Shown: positions 34,035 through 45,989 of the stretch, one piece after another | How positions within the stretch are numbered: position 1 is the first letter of the stretch | Layout: every line of letters begins with the position of its first letter | NCBI GenBank assembly: GCA_942159475.1 | Contig: OW804095.1 | Span: forward strand, 147,044,314 to 147,108,313 | DNA length: 64,000 nucleotides | Source: Sthenelais limicola | Taxonomy: Eukaryota > Annelida > Polychaeta > Phyllodocida > Sigalionidae | Reading direction: 5' to 3' | Program-made: the position numbers and the translations under genes | Notes under the pieces: model-generated | The model's database searches: none | What the model saw: only the letters and a program-made list of their open reading frames with translations | Told to the model about the DNA's origin: nothing

Positions 34035-34390
34035 AAACCCTGAGTGAATGCTAGGACTAATCCAAAAGCTCAGTTAATCCTGAGGCTTTAACCTTCACCA
34101 TATGTTCATAATAGTCTAGAATAGACATGTGTTTATTGTCCAACTGATACCTTTAATTAACCAAAAATGTCAAAATAATAAAGAATATGGATAAGACTTG
34201 ACTCCAGTCGTTGTGATCTCATTCTGCAGTGTATTCTCATTCCCAGTGCAATAGCAAATGAGCGGGACAGAGGAGAGTCTTGATAAGTTGTGCAATATGT
34301 TATATAATAATTAATGAATGATAATAACTATATATATATCTAACCACCTATTGGCCGCGCTATGCATGCGGTCTGGTTGAGCCCTGCCTT

Positions 34391-34465
34391 CAACTGCATT
34401 TTGAACCTCATTTTCCCTTTACATTGGGGTTCTTTGAGAAGATTGGCCAAGGCAAAATGTAAATT
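34391..34465 (+). mobile_element. Family A relic
   Basis: AACTGCATTTTGAACCTCAT through TTGAGAAGATTGGCCAAGGC and AAAATGTAAATTT follows the right third of family A; ends are lost. Confidence 0.55.
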
Positions 34466-34689
34466 TACGAACGCCAAGAACCATTAAAGCTTGCCATCCC
34501 AGTTCGGGTCTCTAATTCCTGCCTTAAATAATGACCTAGGACTAGACAAATAAACACAGGAGCTTGGGTTTCAGTCAAAGTACGTTCTATTTATGTCTTC
34601 ACTATAGATGGTGAGGTCGAATAAAGGATGGCTATTATATTCTCCTACAAATCTAGAGCAAATATAATATGAAATCCATGACTATGATG

Positions 34690-35120
34690 TGAGGATGATA
34701 TTAGATTAGAATTAGAAAACATTTTATTTCAGTTGATAACTGCCATTAGGGCCACGTCTCCGGCAGTTGGGAGGTTTCCCTGGCCCCCTTTCTATTTACA
34801 GTTTTTGGATGTAGAGGACATTACTGGGGCATTCGATGAATGCGACAGCTCTCTACATATTACATATGGAAAAATAAAATATTTTACAGGTGTTTGCAAA
34901 TATGTCTGCGTTTTACAGTGTTCTTTTACTCTGAATGACAGTGAGTATTCAATCATAAATACGTCTTAATTTATACAGTTTCAAATGAAATATTGATCGT
35001 TCCAGATTAATGTGGACCTGGCTAGGTTTTTAAATCTTGTTTTATCGAGGGTTAGATGGGCCACAGTTGGCAGTCGGTTCCATGAGTATGGGATTCCAAA
35101 AACCAATAACAGAATTCTTT
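34690..35120 (-). pseudogene. LINE 3' end with ORF2 C-terminus relic
   Basis: On the minus strand a frame of about 45 codons (about 35120 to 34985) reads VFGIPYSWNRLPTVAHL, then a TLDKTRFKNLARSTLIW block. Trp-Asn-x-Leu-Pro followed about 15 residues later by x-Phe-Lys is the usual extreme C-terminus of CR1/RTE/Jockey-type LINE proteins. About 250 bp of non-coding sequence follows, then GAAATAAAATG and a short ATTCTAATCTAAT tail at 34694-34715, as expected for a LINE 3' end. Upstream the frame is broken by a stop. Five-prime truncated and dead. Confidence 0.55.
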
Positions 35121-35124
35121 ATTT

Positions 35125-36070
35125 GCCTTTATATAATAAGGTGTAGTTTGGACAGAGAGGTCGTGATGATCTCATAAAAGAGGTCTTCCAGACACTGTCT
35201 TTCTTATTTCTTCTCTTGCTTGCTACCTACGTACTCTATGTTAAAATAGTTCTCTTCTGCATGTGGGCCAGTTTTTGCAAGTATGCTGTTTCGCATAAAT
35301 GTCATATTTCCTGTCCTATTATCAATAATATGTGCTGAATCTTAATGATTTTAATGTCATTTCATTCCTATTAATGAGAGCTTTCATTCCATGTAACTTT
35401 CCCTAGACTGATTCTAATATTTAGTATCGTAAAATACTAAATTTTTCAGTCATGATAAAAGTTTCATGTTCTAACAATAATGTTCTTAGTATGGATGGTT
35501 TTAGTTATTAGAGGGGGTCGGACCGAGTGAGCATGTTTTTGTACAAGCGCTGCATTTGGTAGTTAAGAATATTTGTATTGCTGTTCTCAGTGATATCATA
35601 ATATAGATTTCGTAGGTCTGGTTCTATCTAGATTGTTTCAGGCTGTAGAACATGTAAATACTGTTGTTGCTGATTCATCCCATCCAAAAACCAACTGGAT
35701 GAAATAATAAAACTCTTGACAGATTTTGTGCAGTCGACGGCTCCCGTTCTTGCTTTATTGTCTATTTCCAAACTATTGTTTTGCTAGAAGAAAAAACAGC
35801 TTTAACTTTCTATTTGTGAGTGAGTAATATTCTGATTGCATGACTATTTAGATAATGTACTCAATTTATTGTACCGAGCTATAGTATAATTGCCCCCCCC
35901 CCTGCGGGAAGGCTAGAACTGACTCAATTAGCCTACCCTGATGGCCCTAACACCATACCCCCATACAGGCACAGCTACTGTTAGTCTTGGCTACCAAAAC
36001 CTGACCAGGAGGAGATATGAGCTGCTCAGCCTAGTCTCCAGCCAAGGAGTTGCTCTTACCGACTCACTCT
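35125..36070. other. No gene recognised
   Basis: May continue the LINE remnant to the left. Contains a C-run at about 35893-35902. No domain is identified. Confidence 0.35.
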
Positions 36071-36076
36071 GAGCCC

Positions 36077-36110
36077 AATAGGGGATGTACATGTTCCAGT
36101 GTTACTCAAT
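36077..36110 (+). mobile_element. Family C left-end fragment
   Basis: AATAGGGGATGTACATGTTC and CAGTG matches the left end of family C; only about 30 bp remain. Confidence 0.45.
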
Positions 36111-36154
36111 TCAAAATATTCTATATTATTACCTAAAAGTTATGCACAAAATTT

Positions 36155-36563
36155 TGTGATGTGTTTCAGGAAAATGAGTCATAAGTCGCAAAAACTCGAT
36201 TTCGTGATATAACCATATTTGAAAAGAGGAGACCAAGGGGATTCCAAAGAATATAAACATTAAGGGCATCTAATAAGTATTTCTATATTTAAGTTTGATA
36301 TTTTTATTCCGGAAAAAAATGTATTCAATATTTTTGGGTGGAAAATTACTATTAAAGTAGCTAAATATACTCTATGGGATGACCCTATAAATGCAGGACA
36401 ATATTTAATACACTGTCTTGCAATTTGGTACATGTAATCATACTTCATCCGGCTTTAGTCTCACCAAAAATGACAAAATTCCTACAAGGAGATCATGGGA
36501 ATATATCACTTTGAAAAATATCAATTGTGCGACTTATGACTCATTTTCCTGAAACACATCACA
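36155..36563 (-). mobile_element. Family B MITE
   Basis: Complete copy with both ends intact (TGTGATGTGTTTCAGG; CCTGAAACACATCACA). Flanks TT and AA do not match. Confidence 0.88.
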
Positions 36564-36666
36564 AATAGGAGCCATACATCAGAAAGGTGATTCTGGTCTT
36601 CCTGTATGGTTACTCCTACCTGAAGGGATGGATTCGAAATGAATCTGACATAAATGATATAATATG

Positions 36667-37048
36667 TGTGATGTGTTACAGAAAAATCAGGCTTAAGCCG
36701 AAAAAAATTGATTGAGATACAACCATTTCATATTTGAAAAGATTAGATGAGGGGGATTCCAAAGAAGTTAATGTTCATGAAATCTAAAAACAGATTCTTT
36801 AATTGTTTTGTTTGATTGTGTTTATGTTTGAAAACAAGTTGGCAATTTATCTGGGTTGAAAAGCATTTGTAAAATCGATAAATATATTCCATAGGATGAC
36901 CTTAGACGAAGATGTATAAGCCAGTCATGGGTTTCGATACATGTATTCATGCGACTAGATACGCTAGATACCCCAAAAATTTGAACATTCCTAAAATAGA
37001 GATGTTTTGAATAAGGCATTTTGAAAAATGTCATTTTTGCGATTTTGA
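36667..37048 (-). mobile_element. Family B MITE, right end lost
   Basis: Left end TGTGATGTGTTACAGA; the interior is diverged; it ends at ATTTTTGCGATTTTGA without the last 30 bp. Minus frame 36822-37118 is incidental. Confidence 0.7.
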
Positions 37049-37049
37049 A

Positions 37050-38705
37050 AGCACTCCCGGTGCTCGATGCAACTCGATGCAATCCCACTATTGCTTGTTT
37101 ATTTCTAGTGCTATTCATTCAATCTCCACCTTTCTTTTAGTGGAGTTAATAACGATTCACAAGATAATTGATGGATTGGCCAACCTGGTGGTCAGTCAAT
37201 GAATAGCTCATACTAAAGCCTGGGTTCCACTGCCCCACTACATCTCCCGCTACTTCTCCTGTTTATTTAGTCCCGCTACTTTTAGAAGTGGGAGCAAGTG
37301 GCGGGAGGTAGCCGCTTCAATTCAAACATGTTTGATTTGAAACAGCTACTTCCTGTTACTTCCCGTTACTTCTCTATAATTAATCCTCTATAATCTATAA
37401 TCTTATTCAATTAAATGTCCATTACTTAAATTATTTTACGTAATTCTATTTCACTTAATTAAATTATATTTTACTTCTATAATAAAGTTATATTTCTAAG
37501 CCTCGCCTACTCTCTTGTCTTCACAGAGCAGATATAAGAAGGGCTAAATGTCCAAGTACAGAATCTTTCTAAGAATCAAGAATTCGAAAACAGTTAAAGC
37601 AACCCAAATCCCCAGACTAAATGACTCCTCATGTTTCTTCCACTACTTCCGGTTCCTGTAATGCAGCGCCCCCTCTCAGGCCAGTCAGACACCAATCGAT
37701 AAGCCATGTCATCAGCAATCAGCAAATACACATAATATCGCCCACTTTCAGTGGCTGACAAACAGGCCAGATCCCCTATTGTCGCCCAGCAGAAAGCACT
37801 GCATGGGACATGGCATGTCACCTCTCTTCTCTACCTCCTTACCAGGAGAAGGGCACTTACAGTTAAAGTGGCCTCCTTACAGCATTGATTCTTGGCACAT
37901 GTGTGTATGTGTGTGTGTGCGTGGGGGGCATATGTGCATGGGGGTGGGTGCATGGGGTGAGGCTGGGGGAGAGCGCGTGCATGGGAGGGGGGCAAAGTAG
38001 TATAACCAATTTACACCTAGATCTATATCTTGGGGAAATGAAAAGAAATATTTAGAAGAACGGACTAGTCATTGTGCTAATTTTTTTGATTTACTTCATT
38101 GGCTTTTTCATTAAACAAAAGTGTTTGGGATATAAGAAAGAATTATATGGAATTGGAAGTGGTGTTAATGCGAATTAAATGACACTAACATCTTGAGAAT
38201 CCGACGCATATAATTGAAGATAGGACTGGAAATAAAATATTCAGGCAAAACAGCATACTTGAAAAAACTGACCAATTTGCTTCTACATAAGTCAGTTACA
38301 GCTCATGATGCTTGTAGAAATTCAATTAAAATTGGACATAAAGTACTTTGTTATAGAACAAATAGGTTTTATGTGTTCTTATTGTAGTGTTCTGTTCCAT
38401 AGGGTGAGGCGAGAACCACCAGATCTCTCTGCCAATAAGGATTAGGAGGCCTTGGACTGTAAAAAAACAGAACCTTCAGTTTACAATTATAGTCAGATCC
38501 GTGTTGGATGAGTTAGCCAACTAAACAGCCTGGTAAAACTTAATACAGTCGAACCCTACTTAGGCCACCACTCTTGAGACTGACTGATTTCCAGTAGTGA
38601 GATGGTCATATTAATTGGTGTGGTTAAACCAAAAGAGGGAAACACCGGTACTGAGAAAAACTTGCCTTAAGTCTTAATAATTGGTTGGTCTCTATACTGT
38701 GGGGT
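37050..38705. other. No gene; simple-sequence tracts
   Basis: Around 37215-37390 a GC-richer patch has short inverted pieces (CTCCCGCTACTTCT and AGTGGCGGGAG), possibly a decayed foldback. A (TG)n tract and G-rich run lie at 37898-37992. No coding domain is recognised. Confidence 0.4.
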
Positions 38706-38710
38706 TCCAC

Positions 38711-39881
38711 TGCACAATAATAGATGGAAGTAGATATTACCCCTGGAAGACCAGCTATAGGAGCTGAACTAAACAGCCTGATAGAACAGCATGCATTGAT
38801 AGATGATAGTATACTACCCAGAAGCTATTGGAAGACTAGCTATAGGAGCTGAGCTGAAAGCCTGGTAAAACGTAATACAGCAATAGATGGCAGTATACTA
38901 CCACAAGAGTAGTGGATGAGCCTGGTAAAATGTCATACAACAATAGATGGGAGTATACTGCCCCAGAAGCTATTGGAAGACCAACTATAGGAGCTGAACT
39001 AAACAGCCTGGTAAGACATCATACAATAATAGATGGTAGTATACTACCCCAGAAGCTAGTGGATGACTAGCTATAGGAGCTGAACTAAACACCCTGGTAA
39101 GACGTCATACAATAATAGATGGTAGTATACTATCCCAGAAGCTAGTGGATGACTAGCTATTGGAGCTAAACTAAACACCCTTGTAAAAATATCATGCAAC
39201 AATAGATCAATGGTTATTAGACCTACTCCCGATGACCTGGACACAGGTACCAACCTAGTGTCTTCAGAATGATTTCCAAATAAAAATTAGAAAATACCTC
39301 AGACGTTATTGGAAGCAGCTCTAGGAGCTGAACTAAACAGCCTGGTAACACATACAGCAATAGATGGTAGTATACTACCCCAGGAGTTAGTGGAAGACCA
39401 GCTATAAGAGCTGAACTAAACAGCCTGGTAACACATACAGCAATAGATGGTAGTATACTACCCCAGGTGTTAGTGGTAGACCAGCTATAGGAGCTGAACT
39501 AAACAGTCTGGTAACACATACAGCAATAGATGGTAGTACACTACCCCAGGTGTTAGTGGTAGACCAGCTATAGGAGCTGAACTAAACAGCCTGGTAACAC
39601 ATACAGCAATAGTTGGTAGTATACTACCCTAGGAGTTAGTGGTAGACCAGCTATAGGAGCTGAACTAAACAGCCTGGTAACACATACAGCAATAGTTGGT
39701 AGTATACTACCCTAGGAGTTAGTGGATGACCAGCTGTAGGAGCTGAACTAAACAGCCTGGTAACACATACAGCAATAGATGGTAGTATACTACCCTAGGA
39801 GTTAGTGGATGACCAGCTGTAGGAGCTGAACTAAACAGCCTGGTAACACATACAGCAATAGATGGTAGTATACTACCCCCA
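38711..39881. repeat. 83-bp satellite array, about 13 units
   Basis: The unit runs GACCAGCTATAGGAGCTGAA, CTAAACAGCCTGGTAACACA, TACAGCAATAGATGGTAGTA, TACTACCCCAGGAGTTAGTG. The spacing is 83 bp in the right half (for example 39481 to 39564), where units are most alike. The left half is diverged and interrupted by unrelated sequence at about 39190-39300. Each good unit has the perfect palindrome GGTAGTATACTACC (for example 39366-39379). No spacers, so not CRISPR. Confidence 0.9.
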
Positions 39882-39889
39882 GTTTGTCA

Positions 39890-42235
39890 CAAGCTCTTGC
39901 CACTCAACGAAACATCCTGGTAAGGTGCATGATTCTGATTCTGAACACAGTTTGTTACATTGTACCCTTGGTAGATGCATACCCTGTAACAGCTGCACCT
40001 TGCAACATGCTTCTTGTCTCACCCATCTCCATGGTTACCCCAAGGGACAGGAGGAAATCTGTATTTCCTCATGTGGTCAGGTGCAAACTAGGCATGTGTA
40101 TCTAAGGGATGCGCTATGCTCCATGCTGTCATCTTATGGAAATCAGTGTATAATATATCCATGGTGGTATCCCTAGAAAGTCCTAGGAGGGAAATGTCCT
40201 CGGCTAGAGAAAAACGACCCGGAGGAAAGGTCCCAGGGGAAAGTCATAGAAGCATTTGTGGAATATCTTGGGCAAGGAATAAAATGATTCCCCACATCCT
40301 AGACATTAAGTTTCAGACATTAAGTTTATTATGAGAGTGTTGTTTTAGAAATTGTAAACTAATTACTATTAACTATTACACAAATGATTGGTGAATGGGA
40401 ATGAGTGAAGAGATGGGGTGTGAAGAATAACCAGGCTATTGGGCAGCCTTTAACATTTTCACCCTAATCACCTCATGATTTCTTGAAGAGTGGTCAAACT
40501 GAAGATAGTTCTCAGTTTTAAGTCGCCCTTAATAATATTTTGAATTCTTCTATTGATAATTGATGATTATGAAGGTACCATTTGAGCTAAAAGCTGCACT
40601 CTCAGCAATCGTTGGTAAAAAAGTAAGTATTTTCGACATTTTGTTCCATTCTTTTCAAACCTGACTACAAGTCATTTTGAGCAAAATGTTAGAGGACGCT
40701 GTCCGCTTGATTTTGCTATAGGGCTTCTAAAACGTCCCCATTTGTATATTTCCATTCATGCAACGATTATGTATACTTATTTTCGCTCCCCACCGGCAGT
40801 CTTCTCTTGGACCATTTGACTTCCAATTCATAGTAACATAAGTAAACTTGGTAAGAGTTTTTTTCTAAACTTAGTAAGTTTTTACTTGCCGCAATAGTAT
40901 GCAGCTTTAACCCTTGAAAGACAGAACATGTAAGAAACATAAAATACAAATGTTTATTTTAGACGATGAGTTGACCATCTCCTGGCGGTTTCACCGACGT
41001 ATGTTCTACACAAGATGCATTGGTACAAAAACATGTTTCTAGTGACTACTAGAATATGAGACTCATTACAGAACCCTTACTGAACACAGGAGAAGTTCTC
41101 ACGTATAGTTCGTCCAGTTAATGAGGCACAGAAATATAACAAGGGAAGAAAGATAGAACTGTTAGCATCATTATATATCGCTGAAAAGATATGTACTTCA
41201 ATTAAAGCAGCATCCCCGGCTATATTTCCAGCTATATTGACTAAAATGTTCATTAATTAGTCAATTAATTAAGAGATTTATAGCTCTTTTAATTTCAGTT
41301 TTGGTACCGAAAACAAAATATGTACACATACGTTGATATACATTCCCATTCCTTGTTGTTAAGTATTGGGACAAATGGTCCACCTAGTCTTTGAGAGAAA
41401 GGAATATATATCTGAAAATAAAAGGGTCATTTATTTGCATTGACAAATTGAGATTGTGTTCTGCAACCGTCATGTAAAATGCATTATGAATATTTTTACC
41501 GAGAAACGGAATAGATTACTACTTTGTCCCAAGTTCCAAGTCGCCATCCTCCCTCAGCAGGCCGTCCCTATTCCACTTCTCTCCGTATGACGCCCTGCCA
41601 CATCGTTAGCCCTTTCCCTGGTCAGAACACCAGGGGCCCGTAAACTGAGAAACCGTCTCAGCATCATACCCAGATTGCTGTTTTGAGTCTTTGTTGAAAT
41701 GTTTCTGAGGCTAGATCACACATCCAACACATTTTGGTCACACTTCTAGAACCATTTGGTCAGTGCTGCGACCAAAAGGTATTACTGATACAACTGTTTT
41801 GTTTTCTAAGTAAAAATAATAGCCATGACAATTTACGCTGGCAATGGTATATTACCTTGGAAGTTTTTCGCCAGCCTTGCCGATGTAATTTTACCATAAC
41901 CCGCTTGACACCTGTCATTCCTTGCTGTGCCAAAGCAATGAGGTATCCTCAGCTTTTGCTTATAATAATATCATCCATATAAAGCTTTACTCTGATACAA
42001 TTTTCTAAGATGAAAACAAAAATTTATGATCTAATAAACAATGGAAGAATACTAAGCAGAAACTTTAATTCATGATTTTAAAATTGAATCCCTAGATGAG
42101 ATATTTCCCTACAAGGGCTTGAGAAATCCTATACAAAGCGGTGGAGAAAGCTGCTTGAAGAAGTCGAATATTTGTCAGCTGTTTAATGTTTTATTATTTC
42201 CTTGTGTTATAGAAGATGATGTGGTCTTCGACGTT
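39890..42235. other. Repeat-poor stretch, no gene recognised
   Basis: A 104-codon frame (39862-40176) begins in the satellite and continues into unique sequence with no known domain. Frames at 40767-40949 and 41734-41982 are also unrecognised. Confidence 0.4.
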
Positions 42236-42239
42236 AAAG

Positions 42240-42412
42240 TTTGAACATCCTTCTTATATGATTACCTTTGCCTGTTGAGAAAATAGAAAATAATAGAAAA
42301 TACCAAAGAAACTAAAAAATATAAGGGACACAATATTAACTTTGTCTTAGAGTTGTACAAGCCACGATGGCAGGTTATGTTTGAATAAAACCTTTTAAAA
42401 AAAAAGAAAGAT
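42240..42412 (+). mobile_element. Retroposon R, 3' end with A-tail
   Basis: ATAAGGGACACAATATTAAC, CACGATGGCAGGTTATG and TTGAATAAAACCTTTT, then an A-run at about 42397-42405. It is the inverted counterpart of 9545-9760. Confidence 0.65.
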
Positions 42413-42509
42413 ATTACCCTGCTAAGGAAAAATAATTTTTCTACAGGTTCGGTGCTTTATGCCTCGTCTACCTTTTATAGAAACTTTAATTCATTCAAGG
42501 CCTGTATAT

Positions 42510-42744
42510 GGGTCAGATTTTCAGAAAATGTACAATTCAACTTTGCCAATCTTTTCAAACAACCCAAATTTCAGACGAAAATAAACTTCAAAATACTGTT
42601 CAACCTAACCATACAGATTGCTAGAATCAATGCAATGCCAAATACACTCGAATTTACCTAGTATTGACCAAATTGCAGCCTAATTTAGCAGAATTTACTA
42701 AATGTGTACAGCTGACAATTGTACATTTTCTGAAAATCTGACCC
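42510..42744 (-). mobile_element. Family A MITE (A-II)
   Basis: Full copy flanked by ATAT on both sides. The frame at 42452-42661 lies in it. Confidence 0.9.
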
Positions 42745-42749
42745 ATATA

Positions 42750-43650
42750 GCTTTAACAGGCTTTCATTATAAATAGTGTCTACCAAGTCTCTCCATGATA
42801 TGATGTATTACCCAGCCCTAGACGCCTCCACCAATACTGCCTTATCTGTGCTTGTACTTTTTCTCAGCCTTTTTGGCAGTTTGCTCCTTCCCTCTACAAA
42901 CATTATTGATTCCTTTCCAGGAGAAAACAAAATGTAAAATCTATATATGAGTATCTCTATTACATCGCACTGATAAAGTTGTGTGGCTAGCAAAAGTTAT
43001 TGTTAGAACAATGCAGCGTTTATGTTATACCAGAGGGAATTTCCCTTCAGATGCTGCCGATTGTGATAGGGAGTTGGGAAGATGTCTGGATAATTAATTA
43101 TGTCGCAATTCAGCTTGGTGGCATGTTGGATGCATGCACATCTGGGTATTGCAGTATGTAGAAAAGTCATGGCTTTTTTATTTAAAGAGATTGTATTTTG
43201 AGAGCGACATCATATATAATTGATACAGATCATGCATCGAACATGTTTCATTGTAAACAGATAGCAAATATAGTAGAATTAATACATTTGGTTTTAACAC
43301 TCGTTTACAAATTACCCTAGACATATCATTACAACTGTACTGCATATTCAATATACGGTAATCACTTCTAGATGTTTTCTAATGACTATAATACATGTGT
43401 TATACTACTTACACACAATATATATATTTGTTATTTTCTCCGCGGATTAAAAACAATAAAGAAATTATCCGCACATGAATAAAACTATACAAAGTTATAC
43501 AATTCAATTGTTCAGATGAGTTGGTCTTTGCAATTCTCATACATACTAAATCAAAATCCAGAATTTTCAAGACATGTACTAAGGTCAAGTATGTCCCATG
43601 CTACTGATGCATCTTATCGTTAAAACATGTTAGTTGACACATGAGATATG
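42750..43650. other. No gene recognised
   Basis: AT-rich, nothing identified. Confidence 0.4.
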
Positions 43651-43656
43651 TAACAT

Positions 43657-43808
43657 AAACTCAAAGTTGGTGTGTTCGGGCTTTCCTGTTGCGCTAGGAA
43701 TGAAATTGCACGCATCATCACTTGTGGCTTTGCAACTCACAATGATATGCATAATTTCCCTCATAGCGCAACAGGAACCCGCTCTCAAACCAACAATTCG
43801 TTGAGTTT
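43657..43808. repeat. 152-bp full-length hairpin, TSD CAT
   Basis: AAACTCAA..TTGGT..CGGG.TTCCTGTTGCGCT pairs with AGCGCAACAGGAACCCG..ACCAA..TTGAGTTT. The middle also pairs (AAATTGCACGCATCATCACT against TGATATGCATAATTT). Flanked by CAT on both sides (43654-43656, 43809-43811). It could be a short MITE with a 3-bp TSD, or a hairpin RNA precursor. Confidence 0.7.
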
Positions 43809-44304
43809 CATCTAAATAGATGCAAAAAGGCAATGAGGAAAACTACACACTATTAAAACCACAACCCCACCTTGAATAGAACCCCTCCTCCACCTACCTT
43901 TAATACTTTTTAATAGGTTGATGATTCATTAGAATCATCATAACTTAAAGAACAGAATATATGACATTTGGTTACTAGTGCTTGCATAAACTCCACTCTT
44001 ATATTAACACGAAAATCCTATTAGTATGTCTGCCTGAAAACTACACATTAAGGCTTCGATTTAGATTGAGAGGCGCAGATGCCTAGGTAATTCAATAAAA
44101 ATAAACAAAAACACTTCAGTCTATAGCAAATGTACCTCCTCAAAATGCCCTTACTAACTGTTTAGCAAGGAGAATAGATAAGCAAGGAACACTGTGAGTA
44201 TGGATTTGTTATGAAACAGACCCCAGATGTGCTATTTCGCCTGCACCCAGCGCTTGCTGACTGGGTCATTAAAAACTGGCCATGTGCATTTGTACACAAC
44301 ACAA

Positions 44305-44692
44305 TGTGGTGCAGGGAAATGAGTCACAAAAGTCGCAAGCAATGGATTTTGAGATTATCATATTTGAAAAGGTGATCAAGCGGATTCAAATAATAGTAAA
44401 CACTAGGAGAGCTGACAAGTATTTGTATACTCTAAATTTGACATTATTATTTCTTTACAAAAGGTTTGCAATATTTCTGAGTGGACAAATAAAGTAGCTT
44501 AAAATATTCTATAGGATTACCTTAGAAAAGCATCTATATTTGATACACTGTCTTGAAATGTGGTATATGTATTACTTAAAGCAGTAGATGTCAAAAAAAT
44601 GAAAACGTTCAAACAAAGAGATCTTGTGAATAAAACACATTGAAAAACATCAGTTTTGTGAATTGTGACTCATTTTCCTCTAGCACCTCTGA
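44305..44692 (-). mobile_element. Family B MITE, diverged
   Basis: Left end TGTGGTGCAGGGAAATGAGT, right end GTGACTCATTTTCCTCTAGC. Frame 44282-44497 crosses its left half. Confidence 0.75.
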
Positions 44693-44767
44693 TATGGGCA
44701 TGTAACCAGTTTATGCATACAGTCTATTTGTTATCACTATTGAAAAACTCATATCAGGCAAAAACCC

Positions 44768-45033
44768 AATAGAGGATTTGCATGTGCCATTGAGCATACA
44801 TGTGTGTTACATTGCATCTTGGGATTCTGTTGAAATCCGAAATACAAATGTTTAGCAACATATTTATCAATAATTGCAAGAATGTTTTCACCAACATCAT
44901 TTCTTTTTACAAATGATGTTTGAAGACCAAATGCATGACGGGAAAGATGGATCGAGGGGTGTGCTATGGAAACATGTATAACATGGATATTGATATTACA
45001 GCAACAATAAATATCCCATGCTGAGCAAGTTTT
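44768..45033 (+). mobile_element. Family C MITE, left two-thirds
   Basis: Starts AATAGAGGATTTGCATG and follows family C to CCCATGCTGAGCAAG. The right end is missing here; about 40 bp later a family B element begins. Confidence 0.75.
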
Positions 45034-45073
45034 GTCAAAAGGCTTGTTTTATTGCATCACATGAAACACATTT

Positions 45074-45481
45074 TGTGATGTGTTTCAGGAAAATGAGTCA
45101 TAAGTCGGAAAATTGATATTTTTCAAAGTGTTTTTAACACAAGATCACATCCTTGGAACGTTCTAATTTTTGGAGATTTTATCACTTATAGCTATATCAA
45201 TCGATGTATCAAATATCAATCTATGCTATTGATCCTTTCGTTTTAAAGGTCCTCATATGGACTACCCTACATTTAGTTACTTACTGTTTATTAAGCCCCA
45301 GGAATATTGGAAACTTTTTTTTCAAAAACAAAATTATCAAACCTAAAATCTAGAAATACTTATTAGATTAATTTACTGTTTACTATCATTGGAACCAGCT
45401 TGATCTCATCTCTTTAAATATAATGGTGTCTCAAAATCTATTTTGTGCGACTTATGACTCATTTTCCTGAAACACATCACA
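45074..45481 (+). mobile_element. Family B MITE, TSD TT(T)
   Basis: Complete with strong ends (TGTGATGTGTTTCAGG; CCTGAAACACATCACA) and T-rich flanks. It is preceded by CATCACATGAAACACATTT, a small piece resembling a family B right end. Confidence 0.88.
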
Positions 45482-45489
45482 TTTTAGAT

Positions 45490-45614
45490 GAGATCACTGT
45501 TAAATATTCCACGCTGAACATAGCATATTTTTCTATAGGGTTTACACTGACATACAACTCCCATAATTCCATGCGAATAAATATTCAAGATGGCAGACAT
45601 GCAAATCCCCTATT
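45490..45614 (+). mobile_element. Family C MITE, right third
   Basis: From AAATATTCCACGCTGAACAT to GCAAATCCCCTATT. It overlaps in content with the end of the piece at 44768-45033, so the two are probably not simply halves of one copy. Confidence 0.7.
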
Positions 45615-45745
45615 AACAGAGTGCTTCATAATTGCTTAATGATGGTAGAAACGGTAATGTGGTTCATGTCGTATTAATGTCTTCACTCTAATATATGGAT
45701 AAGTAATGATTCGATAATCTCATGCAAAAGCATATATGTTCTTAT

Positions 45746-45984
45746 GGGTGAAGTCGCCAGAAAATGTACAATTTGCTTTCACCAATCCTCTTAAATAACC
45801 CAAATTTAAGACGAAAATTAAGTTCAAATTATAGTTCATCCTAACCAAACAGATTGCTAGAATCAATGCAATGCCGAATATACTCGAATTTACCTCGTAT
45901 CAATTGGCCAAATTGCAGCCTAATTTAGCAGAATTTACTAAATGTGTACAGCTGCCAATTGTACATTTTCTGACGATCTGACCC
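45746..45984 (-). mobile_element. Family A MITE (A-II)
   Basis: Full length with a changed left end (GGGTGAAGTCGCCAG) and ACGATCTGACCC at the right. Flanks TTAT and ATAT. Confidence 0.85.
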
Positions 45985-45989
45985 ATATA

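Noticed and set aside
38711..39881. CRISPR-like array
   Set aside because: Units abut each other with no unique spacers, and the context is an animal genome full of retroposons; this is a satellite.
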